64,000 nt of DNA from Neoscytalidium dimidiatum (GCA_037367355.1 CM074698.1:1984001-2048000); one strand, 5' to 3'; positions 33,633-45,363 are shown, counted from the first letter of the stretch. Program-made: numbers and translations. The notes: generated from the sequence alone by a model not told the origin.

Positions 33633-34600
33633 TCACATCAGGAGCCCCTCAGGCATCCACGGCTCTTCCCAGAACGCCTGATCGATCCTATCCGCATACC
33701 CCAACGCATCCGTACACATATCCCCGCCCCGCGGCCCGATGTGCGGGCAATGCACGCCCGGCCGCAGCGCCACCATGGGCGCATGCACCATCCGGCACAG
33801 CAGCGTATCCCGCCCCATCTCGTGCGGCGCCCCGAACCGCACCGCCCGCATGAACCCGCGACACGCGTCCTCCTCCCCCTCCTCGCCCTCCTCCTCGAAC
33901 TGCCTGTCCGCGCCGCGGCAGTGCGCCTCGTGCTCGCCGCAGATCGTCGCCGCCAGCCGCTCCGTCGCGTAGCCGACGGCCGCCGCCAGGCTGCCGTCGA
34001 AGCGCTGCGCCGCCACCCGCCGCAGGCCCTCGTCGACGAACGCGTCCCAGTGCCGGAACGTGGCGTCGTACTGCGCGACGCGCCCGAGCGCGTCGAACCG
34101 GCTCCACACGTGCAGCTCGAGCGTGAACGGCCCCCAGAAGGCGCTCGTGAAGTTCATGAGCGCGGCCGACGCGGCGATGTCGCGGGCGCCGGCGAAGTGG
34201 ACGATCGCGTAGGCGGTGGGCACGCCGAGGAGCGTGAAGGCGCCCGTGGCGTTGAGCTGTGCGAAGAGGCCGAAGAGGTATCTGTTTGGGTTGCGGTCAG
34301 GGGCGAGTGGTTTTGTGGATGAGTTTTTTGGAGGGGGGGGGGGAGGGGGTTGCCGTACTCGGCGTTGAGCTCCGAGCCCGTGAATTGCCGGGTGATGTCG
34401 ACGCGGCCGCGGATGTTGGGCGCGAGGAGCGAGGAGTTGACGCTGGGTTCGAGGGCGAGGGTGTGGTCGAAGATGCGGGTTTGCAGGGCGTAGAGCTCTT
34501 CCAGCGTGAAGTTGGCTCGTTGCTGCTCCGCCTCGCAGGGTTGTGAGGTCATTGAGTAAAAAGTGACGAGGATGAGGGCCACAGAGGCGATCAGCATCAT
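33633..34600 (-). CDS. Conserved fungal secreted or membrane-anchored protein of unknown function
   Basis: Exons are 34359-34600 and 33633-34281 (891 nt, 296 aa). The intron of 77 nt uses GTACGG and includes an 11-G run at 34333-34343. A hydrophobic N-terminus (MMLIASVALILVTFYSM) is a signal peptide or anchor. I recognise a fungal family by GRVDITRQFTGSELNAEYLF, VHFAGARDI, YDATFRHW, FGAPHEMGRDTLLCRMVH, and the C-terminal HCPHIGPRGGDMCTDALGYADR. Conserved Cys in ATICGEHEAHC and after it suggest disulfides. Some blocks recall SnoaL/NTF2-like folds, which is an inference only. An acidic insert (EEEGEEGEEDAC) is probably species-specific. The second exon is strongly GC-rich. No function is known to me. 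Confidence 0.75.
34333..34343. repeat. Poly-G run in intron
   Basis: Eleven consecutive G on the plus strand inside the single intron of the conserved secreted-protein gene. It is prone to length variation and sequencing error, but does not touch coding sequence. Confidence 0.7.
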
Positions 34601-36292
34601 GGTGAGTATTCTATGTTGGAATCAATACCTGGAATTTCCATTCTGTGAGGTGTTCATATACCCAAGAGCATCGCAGCCAATGGTGAGCGGTAGTGATGTG
34701 ACGCTTAAGCGAGAAAGCCACCGGGGCTTCGATGTTGTATGGTATAGATGGCGTGGCACCATTTCCCTTCGCTCGTGTAACTTCGTGGTTCATTGAGGAA
34801 ATTTGCACCTGCATCCTGGACATCCGTCGTTTTCCTACCGGTGCTTTATACCATTGCAGACCTCCCTCCTACGCCTGCGTGTAAATTTTGCCTTGCATAG
34901 AGCAACTACCATTAAATCATCATTATGTTCTCGGCAGACGTACATGTTTGCTTCATAAAGAACGCTAAATATAGCCCCGTGCTACTTATGAATCCGATGA
35001 GGCAGCGACGTCATTGGCGCTCATTATTTGCAAACTTGGTACTTGGAGGCTGAGCATGTTCACTCTTATTATCCCTTTCAGCAAGCACGGGAGGATCAGT
35101 GTCTCAGTCATCTTGACAAATGAAGTACACTCTTGCGGCGTTTGTATTTGGTGGAGCAGAGGCTGTATTACATAGTCGAAAACTGACTGGACGACTTGGA
35201 GGAGCAGCGTTACTCTATGCTAAGACCTTGACAGTTATCGGCGTAAGTTTGCCTACCTTGACCGGGAACTCGGGTGTGGCTGATGGCTGTTCGTCGCACC
35301 AACGAGCAAGTGACATAGCTCTATACGGACGTTAAAGTAACAGTTTATGCTACCTCACAAATTGAAATTCGTGAATGAGGGCCGAGACATACCGTATAGC
35401 AGAGCACCTCCGGAAACACATTGCTTCCATGTAAGTTGATTATATATTTGTGTCAAATATGCTGTTAATCATACTACAAGCACCTTGTCGGTTAAGACAG
35501 CGAACTGTAAATATGGCATTTTGATGTCAATATTCACGAATAATCTAGGGAGAACAAATTTCCTTTTGAATTATTCCTAGTATTAGATTTCTAGTCATGA
35601 ATAAGTTTTGACAGTCATTACCTCAGTTCAACATCAGCTACAAAGTAACACCAACTTAGTATACACTGACTGTCATCACCAGCTTCCTCCAAAATTGCTA
35701 AGACCTAAATGCCACCTCACGGGCTGTATATGCCATGAAAGTCCGACTCATAGAGGGACATAACATAGGTGGTACGACCCCTTGATTGAACGTCGGGCTA
35801 CGAGGCCTCTGTCCCAAAGCCTGTACAACCATGCCTTCACATCAGTTTCCAATATCAGGAACAATGCAATATTGTTTACAGGGCTGTTTGGAAGACTGCA
35901 TCCAAGCACAGTCCGCGAGTTGGAGCTGCCTGAAGTTTGCGTAAAACGCGCGTTCCGGCACGCTGCTCCCGATGTGGATACGGATACGTATCCGAACACC
36001 CGAGAAAGTGCCCCTCTGAACGATCACTACAGCTACCTATTTGATGTACACGGACCGTTAATACCCATGACAGACCTTGCTGGAAGTTCCATGTATGAAG
36101 ACCCTACCTGCCCTTAATTCCCTCGAAGACGTCAGCCGTTGTCGTAATCGAACCGGTCTGGGGAACAAGCATGCACATCTCCAGTCGGCCCCGAAGGGGC
36201 TTCGGACATAAGACTTGTATATAAACAACTGTGTGCAGTGAAACATTCAGCAGGTCAGTCAAATCCTTCCCTTTCTCGGACACGACAGCGGT
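34601..36292. other. Divergent intergenic region, AT-rich centre
   Basis: About 1.7 kb between the conserved secreted-protein gene (minus) and the carboxylesterase gene (plus). 34.9-35.8 kb is AT-rich. A frame at 35120 with a leader-like start (MKYTLAAFVFGGA) has no further support. A TATA box lies near the right end. Confidence 0.45.
36218..36225 (+). promoter_or_regulatory. TATA box of carboxylesterase gene
   Basis: TATATAAA lies 68 bp upstream of the ATG at 36293. Confidence 0.5.
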
Positions 36293-37894
36293 ATGAAGGC
36301 GGCCTGGACAACGACTTTGGCTGCGGGTCTGGTCAATGTGGCGTCAGCCGCGCTCTACGACCAAGTCATTCAGACTAGCTACGGCCCTGTCCAAGGAATC
36401 CCTGCGTTTGACAGCGAGCCCATCAACAACATTTCCAATTGGAAAGAGATCACTGTTTGGAAAGGTATCCCCTTCGCCGCGGATACTTCTGGCAGCAACC
36501 GGTGGCGTCCTCCGCAGAAAAGAGCTCCATGGAATGTAACTTTACAGGCCAGTACCTTCGGTGATGTTTGCCCCGCAGGAAGCTTCGGGGGAGAGTCGTC
36601 GGACAACACGACTACCAGTAGCGAAGACTGCCTGAACCTAAACATCTGGACTTCCGCGAACTCGACGGATAAGAAGTTGCCGGTCATGCTGTGGTCATAC
36701 CCTGCCGGCGGGTCCGCTGCACAGTCTTTGTTCGACGGGGGCGGCATGGCAGCCCAAGGAATCGTTTTCGTCAACTACAACCGCCGCGATGGGGCTCTCG
36801 GATGGCTCGCTCATCCGGAGCTCAACGCCGAGATGTTGAACGAGGTGGGCCACAACGTCTCCGGAAACTGGGGAATGCTCGACGAGTTCTACGCGCTGAG
36901 ATGGGTGCACGAAAACATCGCGGCCTTCGGCGGAGACCCCGACCAGATCACCGTCGCCGGACAGTCCGCCGGCTCCGCAGCGTCGTACCACATGGTCAAC
37001 AGCCCGCTGACCAAGGGCCTGATCAAAGGCGCCATCGTCGAGAGCGGCATCCGATACCCACGGGATCCCCTCTGCTCGAGCCTGGCCGAGAACTACAAGA
37101 ACATGTCCACCGCGCTGGCCTCCGGCGTCAGCATGCTGGCGAGCCTCAACGTCACCTCCATCGCCGAGGCGCGGCAGCTCCCCCTCTCCACCATCATCAA
37201 CTCCGTCTCCGGCTTGTCGAGCGCCGTCCTCGACTACTACGCGATCCCGGACACGTACTGGAACACGCTGCGCGACGGGCCGGCCAACGACGTCCCCGTC
37301 ATCACGGGCAACACGAAGGACGAGAGCGGCGCGTCGCTGCCCATCAACATGACGGTCGCGCAGTACGTCGCGGCGCTGCGGTCGCAGTACGGCGACGCGA
37401 CCGCGGCCGAGTTCCTCGCGCTCTACCCGGCCGCCAACGACACCCAGGCCGGCATGTCCTACAACGCGCACTACCGCGACACGTCGCTCGTGTCCACCGG
37501 GCTCTTCGCCGACGCGTGGGACGCCGGCCCGGCCACCACGAGCCCCGTCTACACGTACTACTGGGACCACGCGCCGCCCGGCCAGGACCGCGGCGCGTAC
37601 CACGAGTCCGAGATCTGCTACGCGCTCGGCAACCTGTACGGCACCGACTACCCGTGGGAGGCCGCCGACTTCGAGATCGCGCGGCGCATGAGCGCGTACT
37701 GGGCGAACTTCGTCAAGACGGGCGATCCGAACGAGGGCGGGTCGTACGCCGGGAACCTGACGTACTGGAAGACGAATGCGGAGGGCGGGAACGTCACGAT
37801 GCGGTTGGGCGATGGGTGGGGGGATCATCCGCTGGCCAGTCCGGCGCAGGTGGCGCTGATCAGTGGGTTCTTCGAGACGCAACATGCGTACTGA
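36293..37894 (+). CDS. Secreted type-B carboxylesterase/lipase
   Basis: A single exon encodes 533 aa. Signal peptide MKAAWTTTLAAGLVNVASA is followed by the type-B signature EDCLNLNIWTS and the nucleophile elbow GQSAGS with Ser225. Glu344 in KDESG and His437 in AYHESEICYALG complete the triad. The sequence GPVQGIP, WKGIPFA and RWRPPQ at the start are standard. The oxyanion-hole region reads YPAGGSAAQS, where the usual type-B motif is a GGG(A/F/G) run, so the hole is somewhat altered. Many N-glycosylation sites are present. Members hydrolyse esters of lipids, plant phenolics or mycotoxins; the substrate is not predictable here. The 3' two-thirds are more GC-rich than the start. Confidence 0.92.
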   Translation: MKAAWTTTLAAGLVNVASAALYDQVIQTSYGPVQGIPAFDSEPINNISNWKEITVWKGIPFAADTSGSNRWRPPQKRAPWNVTLQASTFGDVCPAGSFGGESSDNTTTSSEDCLNLNIWTSANSTDKKLPVMLWSYPAGGSAAQSLFDGGGMAAQGIVFVNYNRRDGALGWLAHPELNAEMLNEVGHNVSGNWGMLDEFYALRWVHENIAAFGGDPDQITVAGQSAGSAASYHMVNSPLTKGLIKGAIVESGIRYPRDPLCSSLAENYKNMSTALASGVSMLASLNVTSIAEARQLPLSTIINSVSGLSSAVLDYYAIPDTYWNTLRDGPANDVPVITGNTKDESGASLPINMTVAQYVAALRSQYGDATAAEFLALYPAANDTQAGMSYNAHYRDTSLVSTGLFADAWDAGPATTSPVYTYYWDHAPPGQDRGAYHESEICYALGNLYGTDYPWEAADFEIARRMSAYWANFVKTGDPNEGGSYAGNLTYWKTNAEGGNVTMRLGDGWGDHPLASPAQVALISGFFETQHAY

Positions 37895-39833
37895 GAGCCT
37901 TGTTTTGCGAAAAGGGAATTTTCTTTTTTTTGGGGGGGGAAGATTGCTTTGTGGAGAAGAGTTTGAGTGCGGTTTTGAGAGATGCCAAGAAGTGTACCTT
38001 GTTGAATGTACTTTGGTTTCAACGTCTCATTGAGAAGGCCCAATGTCCCGTTGCCGTGGTGGAGTGCTTTCATCTTCGGCTGGTAGTACCTCGTGTCGAC
38101 GGGCACCCGAGTCCGTTACGACGTTGAGCGATGCCAATTCATACGACGTTCTGCCCCGACTGCTGTTATGTGGGTCAGCCACATGCTCGCGAAAGCCGTC
38201 AGAGGCTGTTGCCACAAGCAGGGGTGTGGCCTGTCCTCCCTTCAATAGCCTTTGAGGCTCTGTGAGATCTGGCAGAATCTCGAAGGCCTTACGTGCGCAG
38301 CGATAGAACGGTTATACGAACTTCATGTCTTGGAAAGTCTTGCATCCTCGCATGCGCGGCCACCTTCCATACCAGGAGATAATTAGTCCATGCATCCCCG
38401 CTCCCCAACGCTTTTAAAGACCGGATAAAATGGGCTGAACACTAGTCTCGCTCGAACTTACGCAAATGTTTCAATGTCAGCAACATTTCCTCCTTCGCCA
38501 TTATTAGTGTGCTGGGCCTCTCATTCGGCCTAGCTGCGGATATCAAATATATGTCCGAGGATGCCCCTTAAATCATATACCCGCTAGTCATGGTCGGTGT
38601 CAGAAATGGACCCGGTGAGGGTAGTTCCCTCCTAACACTACACAGATTGATTCCAGCCGACCATTATTGACATTCTCTGCTACACGGGCTGCGGTTTCCA
38701 CACAAAAGATGCTTGTCAATTCGATGCGTGCACTTGTGTTCTTCCGAGATCACGACGGCTGAGCGTTTTTACGGTCAGCGAGTCGAAACCAATGACCTAC
38801 GATCGCGCACCCGATTGGAGCGGTAAAAATATGGCCTGATCATCAGCCAAGCTCAACATTACGCAGGTTTCCCGAACCCGTCATCCTAGAAAAGATTCGG
38901 ATCTGAGGAGACAGACCCTTGTCTGTCAAACCGACACTGTCATTGTCTGGATCATTGTTAGAATGTAAACACATTCATCTCAGTGAGGAGTTTACCTAGG
39001 ACTCTCGCAAAACTATTATCCTCCGATATGCTCGCGCTCTTCTCAAAATGACACCATCAACCAAACGTTATGATAAAGTGCGGGGTACACGTCAAGGTAC
39101 ATACGCACGAAGCGTCGGGGAAAGTATAGGCGAAGTACTTCCCCATCCTGCTCCAACCGATCCCCACTCCAGTCGTCGATCATCCATGAGGGGCCCAACC
39201 TTGGGGGATGGGCAGCAACGGAGCGCGACTCCGATACAATCAACATGTGTAGCAAGGTGGGAAACCCATCGAGCACAAGTTAGGTACGCAGTATGGGTGA
39301 TTTGATGGCTTATTGTGGAAGACTCTATCGTCTTGTTTTCTTTCTTTTCTATTTCTCCATCTTGCCCCTCTTTCGCTGCGATCTATGACCATTAAGTCTC
39401 CGCGAAGATCCGCCCCCCTTTTGAAGGACATGACCTCCACTCACAACTGCCTCATCGATTCGAGGCGCCCATAGAAATCCCTTCGCGAACAGTTTTCTCA
39501 CAAACATTACTCGTTCATAACCCAACGAATGCCCAACCGGCCCGATTTTTTCGGATTTGCGCGATCGACGGCACAACGCAGAGCGAGGTTCCGAAGCTGA
39601 GGCGGTTTGAGATGGCGTTGAAGAAGGAGAGAAGACCGGTTGCGCTGCAACAGGGTCCGAGAAACAGTCTTGAAACCAAGCGCACACGACTCGATGGGAC
39701 AGTCCCAGATTCGACGGGGGAGGGCGCGACGCGAGGCTCCCGTAAGACTGCGCGGGCATTGTGGAAGTTGCTGTTGCGACGAGGCTCCGTCCGTTCGTGG
39801 ACGAAGGCCGCGTGCAGCACCCCGAACAACGCT
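37895..39833. other. Convergent intergenic region, no gene seen
   Basis: About 1.9 kb between the 3' ends of the carboxylesterase and cupin genes. A G8 run lies near 37932. No frame has convincing support. Confidence 0.45.
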
Positions 39834-40510
39834 TTACCACCAGGTGGTGGAGATGTTGTCTTGTATCACGGCGAGCTTCCAGATCTCGACTAGCGGGCCT
39901 TCCTTGCCGTGGAGCGGGTCGTACTTGGGCATCGCGACTTTGCCGATGTTCTTGACGTAAGTCTTCATGTCCTTTGCCGATACGCGACACTCGCAGTCGT
40001 CCCTCTTCGCGCTTTTCTGCATCGTGGGTTAGCTTTTGGGAGCCGTGGTGGAACGAGCGAGACGCGTACCTCTGGGTGGAATGTGAGGAACTCGTAGTCA
40101 TCGGATTGCACAAGGCAGTGGCTGATGCCGGCCTAAGGACGTCAGAATGCAGGACAGCAGCAGAGCGGTTGCAGGAGACGCACAGGATACACGATAACGT
40201 CGCCGGCGGAGAGGTAGATCATCTGGCCGGGAGGAGGGCCGTACTGAGTTCCGCCAACCAGCAACTGACACTTCCCCCTAACGATGGCGTGCAGTTCGTG
40301 GGTCTTGGAGTGGAAGACAGGCGTCTTGTTCGCCTCGAGGTTGGATCCTGGAACCCATTTGTTGGTCTGGATGATGTTCCGGACTTCACCAATGGGGATT
40401 GCTGTAGAGAAGGCCGACCGGTAAACCAGGACGGGCATGACATTGTTGGGGGTGTCCGAAGTGGGCTCGAAGCGGTACATCTCCGGCTCGGGGGGTGCGA
40501 AGTTGGCCAT
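39834..40510 (-). CDS. YjlB-like cupin-domain protein (three exons)
   Basis: Exons are 40184-40510, 40070-40132 and 39834-40016 (573 nt, 190 aa). The cupin fold is visible in the block FHSKTHELHAIVRGKCQLLVGG, which holds the possible metal ligands His-x4-His-x2-His, and in GDVIVYPAGISHCLVQSDDYEF, the second motif with its own His. The tail, KVAMPKYDPLHGKEGPLVEIWK, matches the YjlB-like fungal and bacterial cupins, whose C-terminus reads PxxDPxxGxxGPL. No signal peptide; probably cytosolic. Function in the family is unknown. The first donor is GTGCGT; other GT sites nearby break the AGISHC block. The start at ACCATCATGGCC has a good context. A TATA-like CTTATAAG lies about 90 bp upstream. Confidence 0.85.
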
Positions 40511-40598
40511 GATGGTTGTGATGGGTTGTGTCAGAGGTACCGGTACGCGAAAGTGACAAGATGGAATGGACACCAATTCAAGCTCCGAGCGCCAGAGC

Positions 40599-40606
40599 TT
40601 ATAAGA
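40599..40606 (-). promoter_or_regulatory. TATA-like element of cupin gene
   Basis: The palindromic CTTATAAG lies about 90 bp upstream of the cupin ATG at 40510. Confidence 0.35.
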
Positions 40607-41381
40607 CTCGCGGATTCGGGAAGCGCCGGCTTCGCGTTGAGCAAGGGCATGCGGTTCCGCACAACCGACGGGGCGTTATCAGCACACGGGGTCAATGTTT
40701 CTCTACGCCGGAAGCGGCTAGATCTCGAGACGACTGGCTTGTCGGAAGGGCTCCGTCCCACGTGGGAATTCCAAGCCAGCCGCGTTAGCTCAACCCCTTT
40801 GATGCGCTGCTCCCACGTGGCAATTTAAGGTTCACCCGTGAAGCCACTGCGATTTAGCGGCTCTGCGCTGTTATTCCACGAACCGGATGTAGAGTCGTCC
40901 GCGCCACGGGCAGCCGGAGGATGCTAGCACAGCAGACAGGATCCACAGGGCGGCGAGCTAGCTGCCGGTTAGCCAAGGGAGGATGGTTGGCGGGCCAGCG
41001 GAGGCGTTGAGGGCTCATAGCCGAGACGATTGGGGGAGGGGATTAGGAAGAGTGGCAGGTTCAAGCAGATTTTGCCAGAGCGTCTGCGCTGCTGTCTGGC
41101 GGCCGGACATGCCAGGCGCGCGGCGGAGACGCGCCCGGGTTTCACACTAGGAGCGAGCCTAGGCGGCATCTTAATGGCCAACACGAGTTCTCGCTTGGTT
41201 GGCGGCGCAAACACGCTATCGGATCTAGCAGATCTGGTCCAGCAAGGGTGGTCTTGCTTGCACCGAATGCCGTGAGCACCGTGTGTTCGTGGTGTGATGA
41301 AGAGCCGGGCTGCATGGGACGATGCTAAGGTCTGGCGCGGTCCCTGTTCATTCAGCGCTGATTGCTGTCGAGGCTGCGTCA

Positions 41382-41423
41382 AGGCGCATGAAGGCACATG
41401 AAGGCACATGAAGGCACATGAAG
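41382..41423. repeat. 10-bp tandem repeat, about four copies
   Basis: The unit GCACATGAAG is repeated head to tail in about four copies; the first and last copies differ slightly (GCGC). It lies in the gene desert. Confidence 0.8.
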
Positions 41424-41646
41424 GCGCGCGGTTACACGGGCGTAGTAGATCTTGGGTTTGGCATTGCGCGGGAATCGGTCCATCTCGCGGGCGATCGTGC
41501 ATGCGGTTTGCCAAAATGAGGAGGCCAACCGAGCGGGTCGGAAGATCCGAGGCGCGGAGTGGCGAAGATCGCGCTGCCTATTAAGAAGGACCCAAGGGCC
41601 CAAGGACCCCTTCGCATGCACCGCAGGATCCAGGCGGGGACTGAGG

Positions 41647-41661
41647 AAAAAAAAAAAAAAA
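41647..41661. repeat. Poly-A run
   Basis: Fifteen consecutive A in non-coding sequence; no sign of an associated retroelement body or target-site duplication. Confidence 0.6.
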
Positions 41662-44342
41662 TCCCTCGATGCACGTTCCTGGTCGCGCTGTGCCGCGCGA
41701 CGGGGGCCCCGAATTGCCTGACTCGGACGGTGTACGTACTTCTCCGAGCCTCCCCGACCCTCAACCTTATTCCGCGCCCATCTGCTTTGCGTCGCCCGCT
41801 GGCCTGATACCCTCACACGACACCGATCACCTTTGCTGACCACAAGGCGACCGTTCGATCGACATGACTCTGCGTGGAGGCGGCCCGTTTCACCGCGTGG
41901 AAGCCCTTTCGCGCTAGCTCTCCTCTGGAACGCTGGCGCTGGCCATGCCCATTGCGTCAGCCCGTCTGCGCAAGCAACCACCCAAAGGATCTGGTCCCAC
42001 TTGGTTCCACGTCGTGGCTTGAGCCAGCCTGCTGAGCCAATGCCTTTCATTCTCAACTAGGCAAGGCTCGAGAGCAGCCCACATGCCGCCGAACGCTGCG
42101 TCAAAACCACCCGCCGCTCTGTCGAGAGAGCGGCGCTGTTGACTATCGTCCATCTGACTCGGCGACGCATTGGTGTCGCCGACTAGAGGGCCTGGCGCAG
42201 GAGTTCCCCGCACGCTGTTTTCGACGAGCCTCGTGGCATTGCTGCGATCACCCGGTTCAGGTGCAAGCCACTCTTATCTTGACTCGGGCGGTGGAGCCCA
42301 ACGATGCTTGACATGACGCCTATTCGTCCAACTGGCGTCTAAGAACTTTGGATCATACATGCGACTCCACCAGAGCGCCACAGTCGGTACTTCTGCGGAG
42401 CCGCGTCCGTTGTGTCCATTCCAGTCGCTGTAAGCCACGAGCAGTCTGGATTCACCACGTGGGATGACCAGAGCCGTCTTTAGATAGAGTCACATAGCAT
42501 GACGGCGCAGTCTTCAATTCCCACAAGGTTTGGTGCAAACGACGTGCATACGTCGCTATCTCTGCCGCTCAGACTTGCCCTTTGATCGAGAGTCCATCCC
42601 AGGTCATGCACCGCGTCACTTGCCTATTTTGGCGCAACTTAGTCGGCCTATGGTACAGTGCCTACCAATTATTGCAGAATCTCTACTTTACAGACCTTTT
42701 TAATATTTAACAACAGAACTCCGATCTGATCCTACCTGGCTGACTCCGTATCATCCGTTGAGCTTCACATGCTATGTAGTACTTTCTGTCTGTCTCTCTT
42801 CACGCCAGTCTGGAAGGCTACCAGAAAGAGCCCTCTCACACCGCCTTATCACTCTCAGCATCAGCAAACGTCATCGAATCTGCACTCTTCAGATGGCGCC
42901 CTAAACTACACCAAATCCAATGACTCAGCCCGGACCAAGTAGTCAACTGTGCCCTGTTAGCTCGCCGAAACCTGGCGAGAGACGTGGCGCTATACGTCTT
43001 AGAACACTTTCGCACAGTCTCTGTATTTGACACCCGGAATGTTCACGCACGCTGTAGCCATCAGCGCTTGCCTGTACATATCTGGACGCCGTTCCAACCA
43101 CCCGGTCGAACTTTCCGGCGCAAGCTAGTCTAGAACAGCGGGTAACACCGGCATAAGTGAACCATCAAGTCCGATGTCCTGCATCTTGCACAGGGAAAGG
43201 GCGGCATGGCGGGTTTTTAGCGTGGGGGCTATGGGGGGAATTCCGGAAGTGCTTTTGTTTCACGAGACGGGGACGATCCTGGAGGATTGGCGACACAGCG
43301 GGAGAGGTTGCTTGCTCTTCATGCCGAGTCAGTGAATTGCGGATATGTGGCTTCCATTTGTGCTGACGGGCTTGAGGGAAGGGGAGGCATGTCCGGTGGT
43401 TGCTTTTTGAGCTGAGAGATCGTCAATAGCCGCCGTTCGCTGGAGAGGGGATGGGGTCTTTTAAGGTCGTACTTCGGCGCCTGTGACGTGTGATGAGCGT
43501 TCTCTCTTGATTGCTAAGCTCCGATGCTTGCCATGGTGCCGATGGGCTGGGCGCGGTAAGCGCCCTTGCTGGTGGATGCTGGGTGCAACTTGTACTGCAG
43601 TCGAAGGCAGTCAAGTGGGGATGAAACTCCTAAAGAAAGGGTTGACGCTGGCTTTGCGGCCGTGTCGCCCTTTCCGGTGCATGTCCGCTCCCTACTCGGC
43701 TATTCGCGTCACTGCTTGGCGGATGTCCCACTACAGTCAGCTTGGGTAAATGGGCTGCTGTTATATTCTATGCTCCCAAAAAACTTTAGTTATATTCCCT
43801 CGAACACCCCGGATACCCAAATCTGAATACCATTGAGCTTTGTTAAAGGCCCTCCTTGGTGTTTCCCATTTCACGTGCGGAATTGCACCATACCACTGAC
43901 TAAGCTCTTTGCAGAAGAGACTCCACATGGCGTCTCGAATCTCCATTTGCTTTTCCTTAGAACGTAAATGCAGCCAGCCATGTTATGGTATGACCTGCGG
44001 TTCCGCAACTTGAAAGGAGATACTTTCGCCGCAATGACTCCGTGAACATGTCTCGCCAGCCTACGCCCGTCAAGCATCCAAGCTCATGAGCAGATGATAG
44101 GAGTATCCCACTCTCCAAACAATCTAGAGTGTCCGTTAGATGGCAGGAAAGAGTTGGCCTTCAGCACGGCCGTCCTAGAAGTATACTATTTTACCATGCG
44201 CAGTAACATTGTGCCAGGGCCCCACCGCCCGTGCTGAACGTTCCTATAACTCTCTACATAAGCAGACAGTCTAGTTGTATCCCCATTTTGGCACGAAGCA
44301 ACAGCGAACTCCCAACGACGCGCCCCCATCCCGACCCACGGC

Positions 44343-45350
44343 TCAGAAAATCGGACCCAACTTCCTCGGTCCGGCCACCACCCTCGCGCCCGCGACCGCC
44401 AGCGCCGCAGCGCCGTACATCGCGCCCCTACCGAACACGATCAACCCCCGATAACCCGCCGCGGGCACAGCCCACCCGCGCGGCGAAGCTCGCCAGCGAG
44501 AACGTCGTCCCTTTCCGCTTCGCTGCCCGTAGTCCTCGACGCGGCACACCATTTGTGATGCACACGGGCGTCAGGCCGAAGGCGGCGAGCTCGACGGGCC
44601 AGATCGCGAGCGTGGTGGTGCCGTAGGCCGGGTCGAGATGAGGAAGGGGAAGACGGTTGCCCCGGCCGCCGCCGGCGACCGTGCAGGCGATGCCGGTTGC
44701 GAGTGCACGGGGTTTAGTCTCGAACCAGTGTCCCACGGCGGAGACGCTGGGTGTGAAGAGCAGGGAGGCGGATGGTCCGCTAAGGACGCCAGAGGGGTGG
44801 AGGAATTGGTAGTATTCTGGGAGGTGATGTCAGGAGAGCGTTGGGTTTTGATGTGGAGGGTGGGACGAGGGGGTGGGCAGACGGTGAGGAAAGGGGATTC
44901 GTACCTTTGCTCACGCTCATGCACATCGTCGACGCCACCATCCCAGTGGTGCCTGGGATGATGAGCGACTTCGCCCCGTACCTGTTAAACACGGGTCCTG
45001 TCTACGCCAGCCACTTCCCTATGTCTCCTCTTGTGATTGATAGATTCTCTTGAGGCTTACCGATCTGAGCACCACTGATGTACAGGAAGAAAGCATATGT
45101 GCTAAATATCCATCCCACTGTAGATGCCGAGTAGTACTTCAACTCATGCTCAGCAACCCAAGCCTGGAGAACTCCGATCGTGTTGAACAATCCCATGGTG
45201 GGGGTCATAGCGCACCACGCGCCAAACACCACAAGCTATGCAGTGACGCCGCCCTCAGGGTAGTCGGGCTCTTCCACGCAGTCGTCGAACTCGTTCAGCG
45301 TACTCAGCACAGCAGGAGGCTGGCTCGTTTGGGCTGCGGTTTCATCTGGT
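44343..45350 (-). pseudogene. Decayed monocarboxylate-transporter-like MFS gene
   Basis: The exons 45061-45350, 44905-44997 and from 44816 down read as an MCT-type MFS transporter: N-terminal PDYPEGGVTA, then LVVFGAWCAMTPTMGL, NTIGVLQAWVAEHEL, and FNRYGAKSLIIPGTTGM. Their introns have good borders (GTAAGC, GTACGA). The frame is broken in several ways. A TAG at 45236-45238 replaces the Trp of the expected TAW-LVVFGAW block. A frameshift follows near 44660-44675. The part between transmembrane segments 6 and about 10 is missing. A second frameshift near 44460 moves the C-terminus (GLIVFGRGAMYGAAALAVAG) to another frame, ending at 44343. About half the normal length remains. The first coding exon was not found; a 14-T run sits just upstream of the first visible exon. 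Confidence 0.8.
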
Positions 45351-45363
45351 CTGGAAATTGCAC

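Larger units (their letters stand above)
40511..44342. other. Gene desert of 3.8 kb
   Basis: The longest gene-free stretch in the window. It holds the cupin promoter, a 10-bp tandem repeat at 41382-41423, an A15 run at 41647-41661 and a possible decayed coding trace near 42.84-43.05 kb. Long frames here (for example 41379-42056 minus) have biased composition and no family motif, so I do not call them genes. Confidence 0.45.

Noticed and set aside
35120..35335. Short frame beginning MKYTLAAFVFGGA as a secreted protein
   Set aside because: The leader is not followed by a credible mature part or splice sites, and it lies in an AT-rich intergenic stretch.
36691..38127. Long plus-strand frame overlapping the carboxylesterase
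   Set aside because: A shifted reading of the same GC-rich exon with Arg-rich composition. The esterase frame has the full catalytic triad.
41382..41423. CRISPR-like repeat
   Set aside because: The units are head-to-tail without spacers, in a eukaryotic genome; a simple tandem repeat.
41647..41661. Poly-A run as the tail of a retroposon
   Set aside because: No element body, open frame or target-site duplication was found beside it.
41379..42056. 225-codon minus-strand frame in the gene desert
   Set aside because: It has no ordinary composition or domain, passes through a poly-A tract read as poly-Phe, and ends in the tandem repeat.
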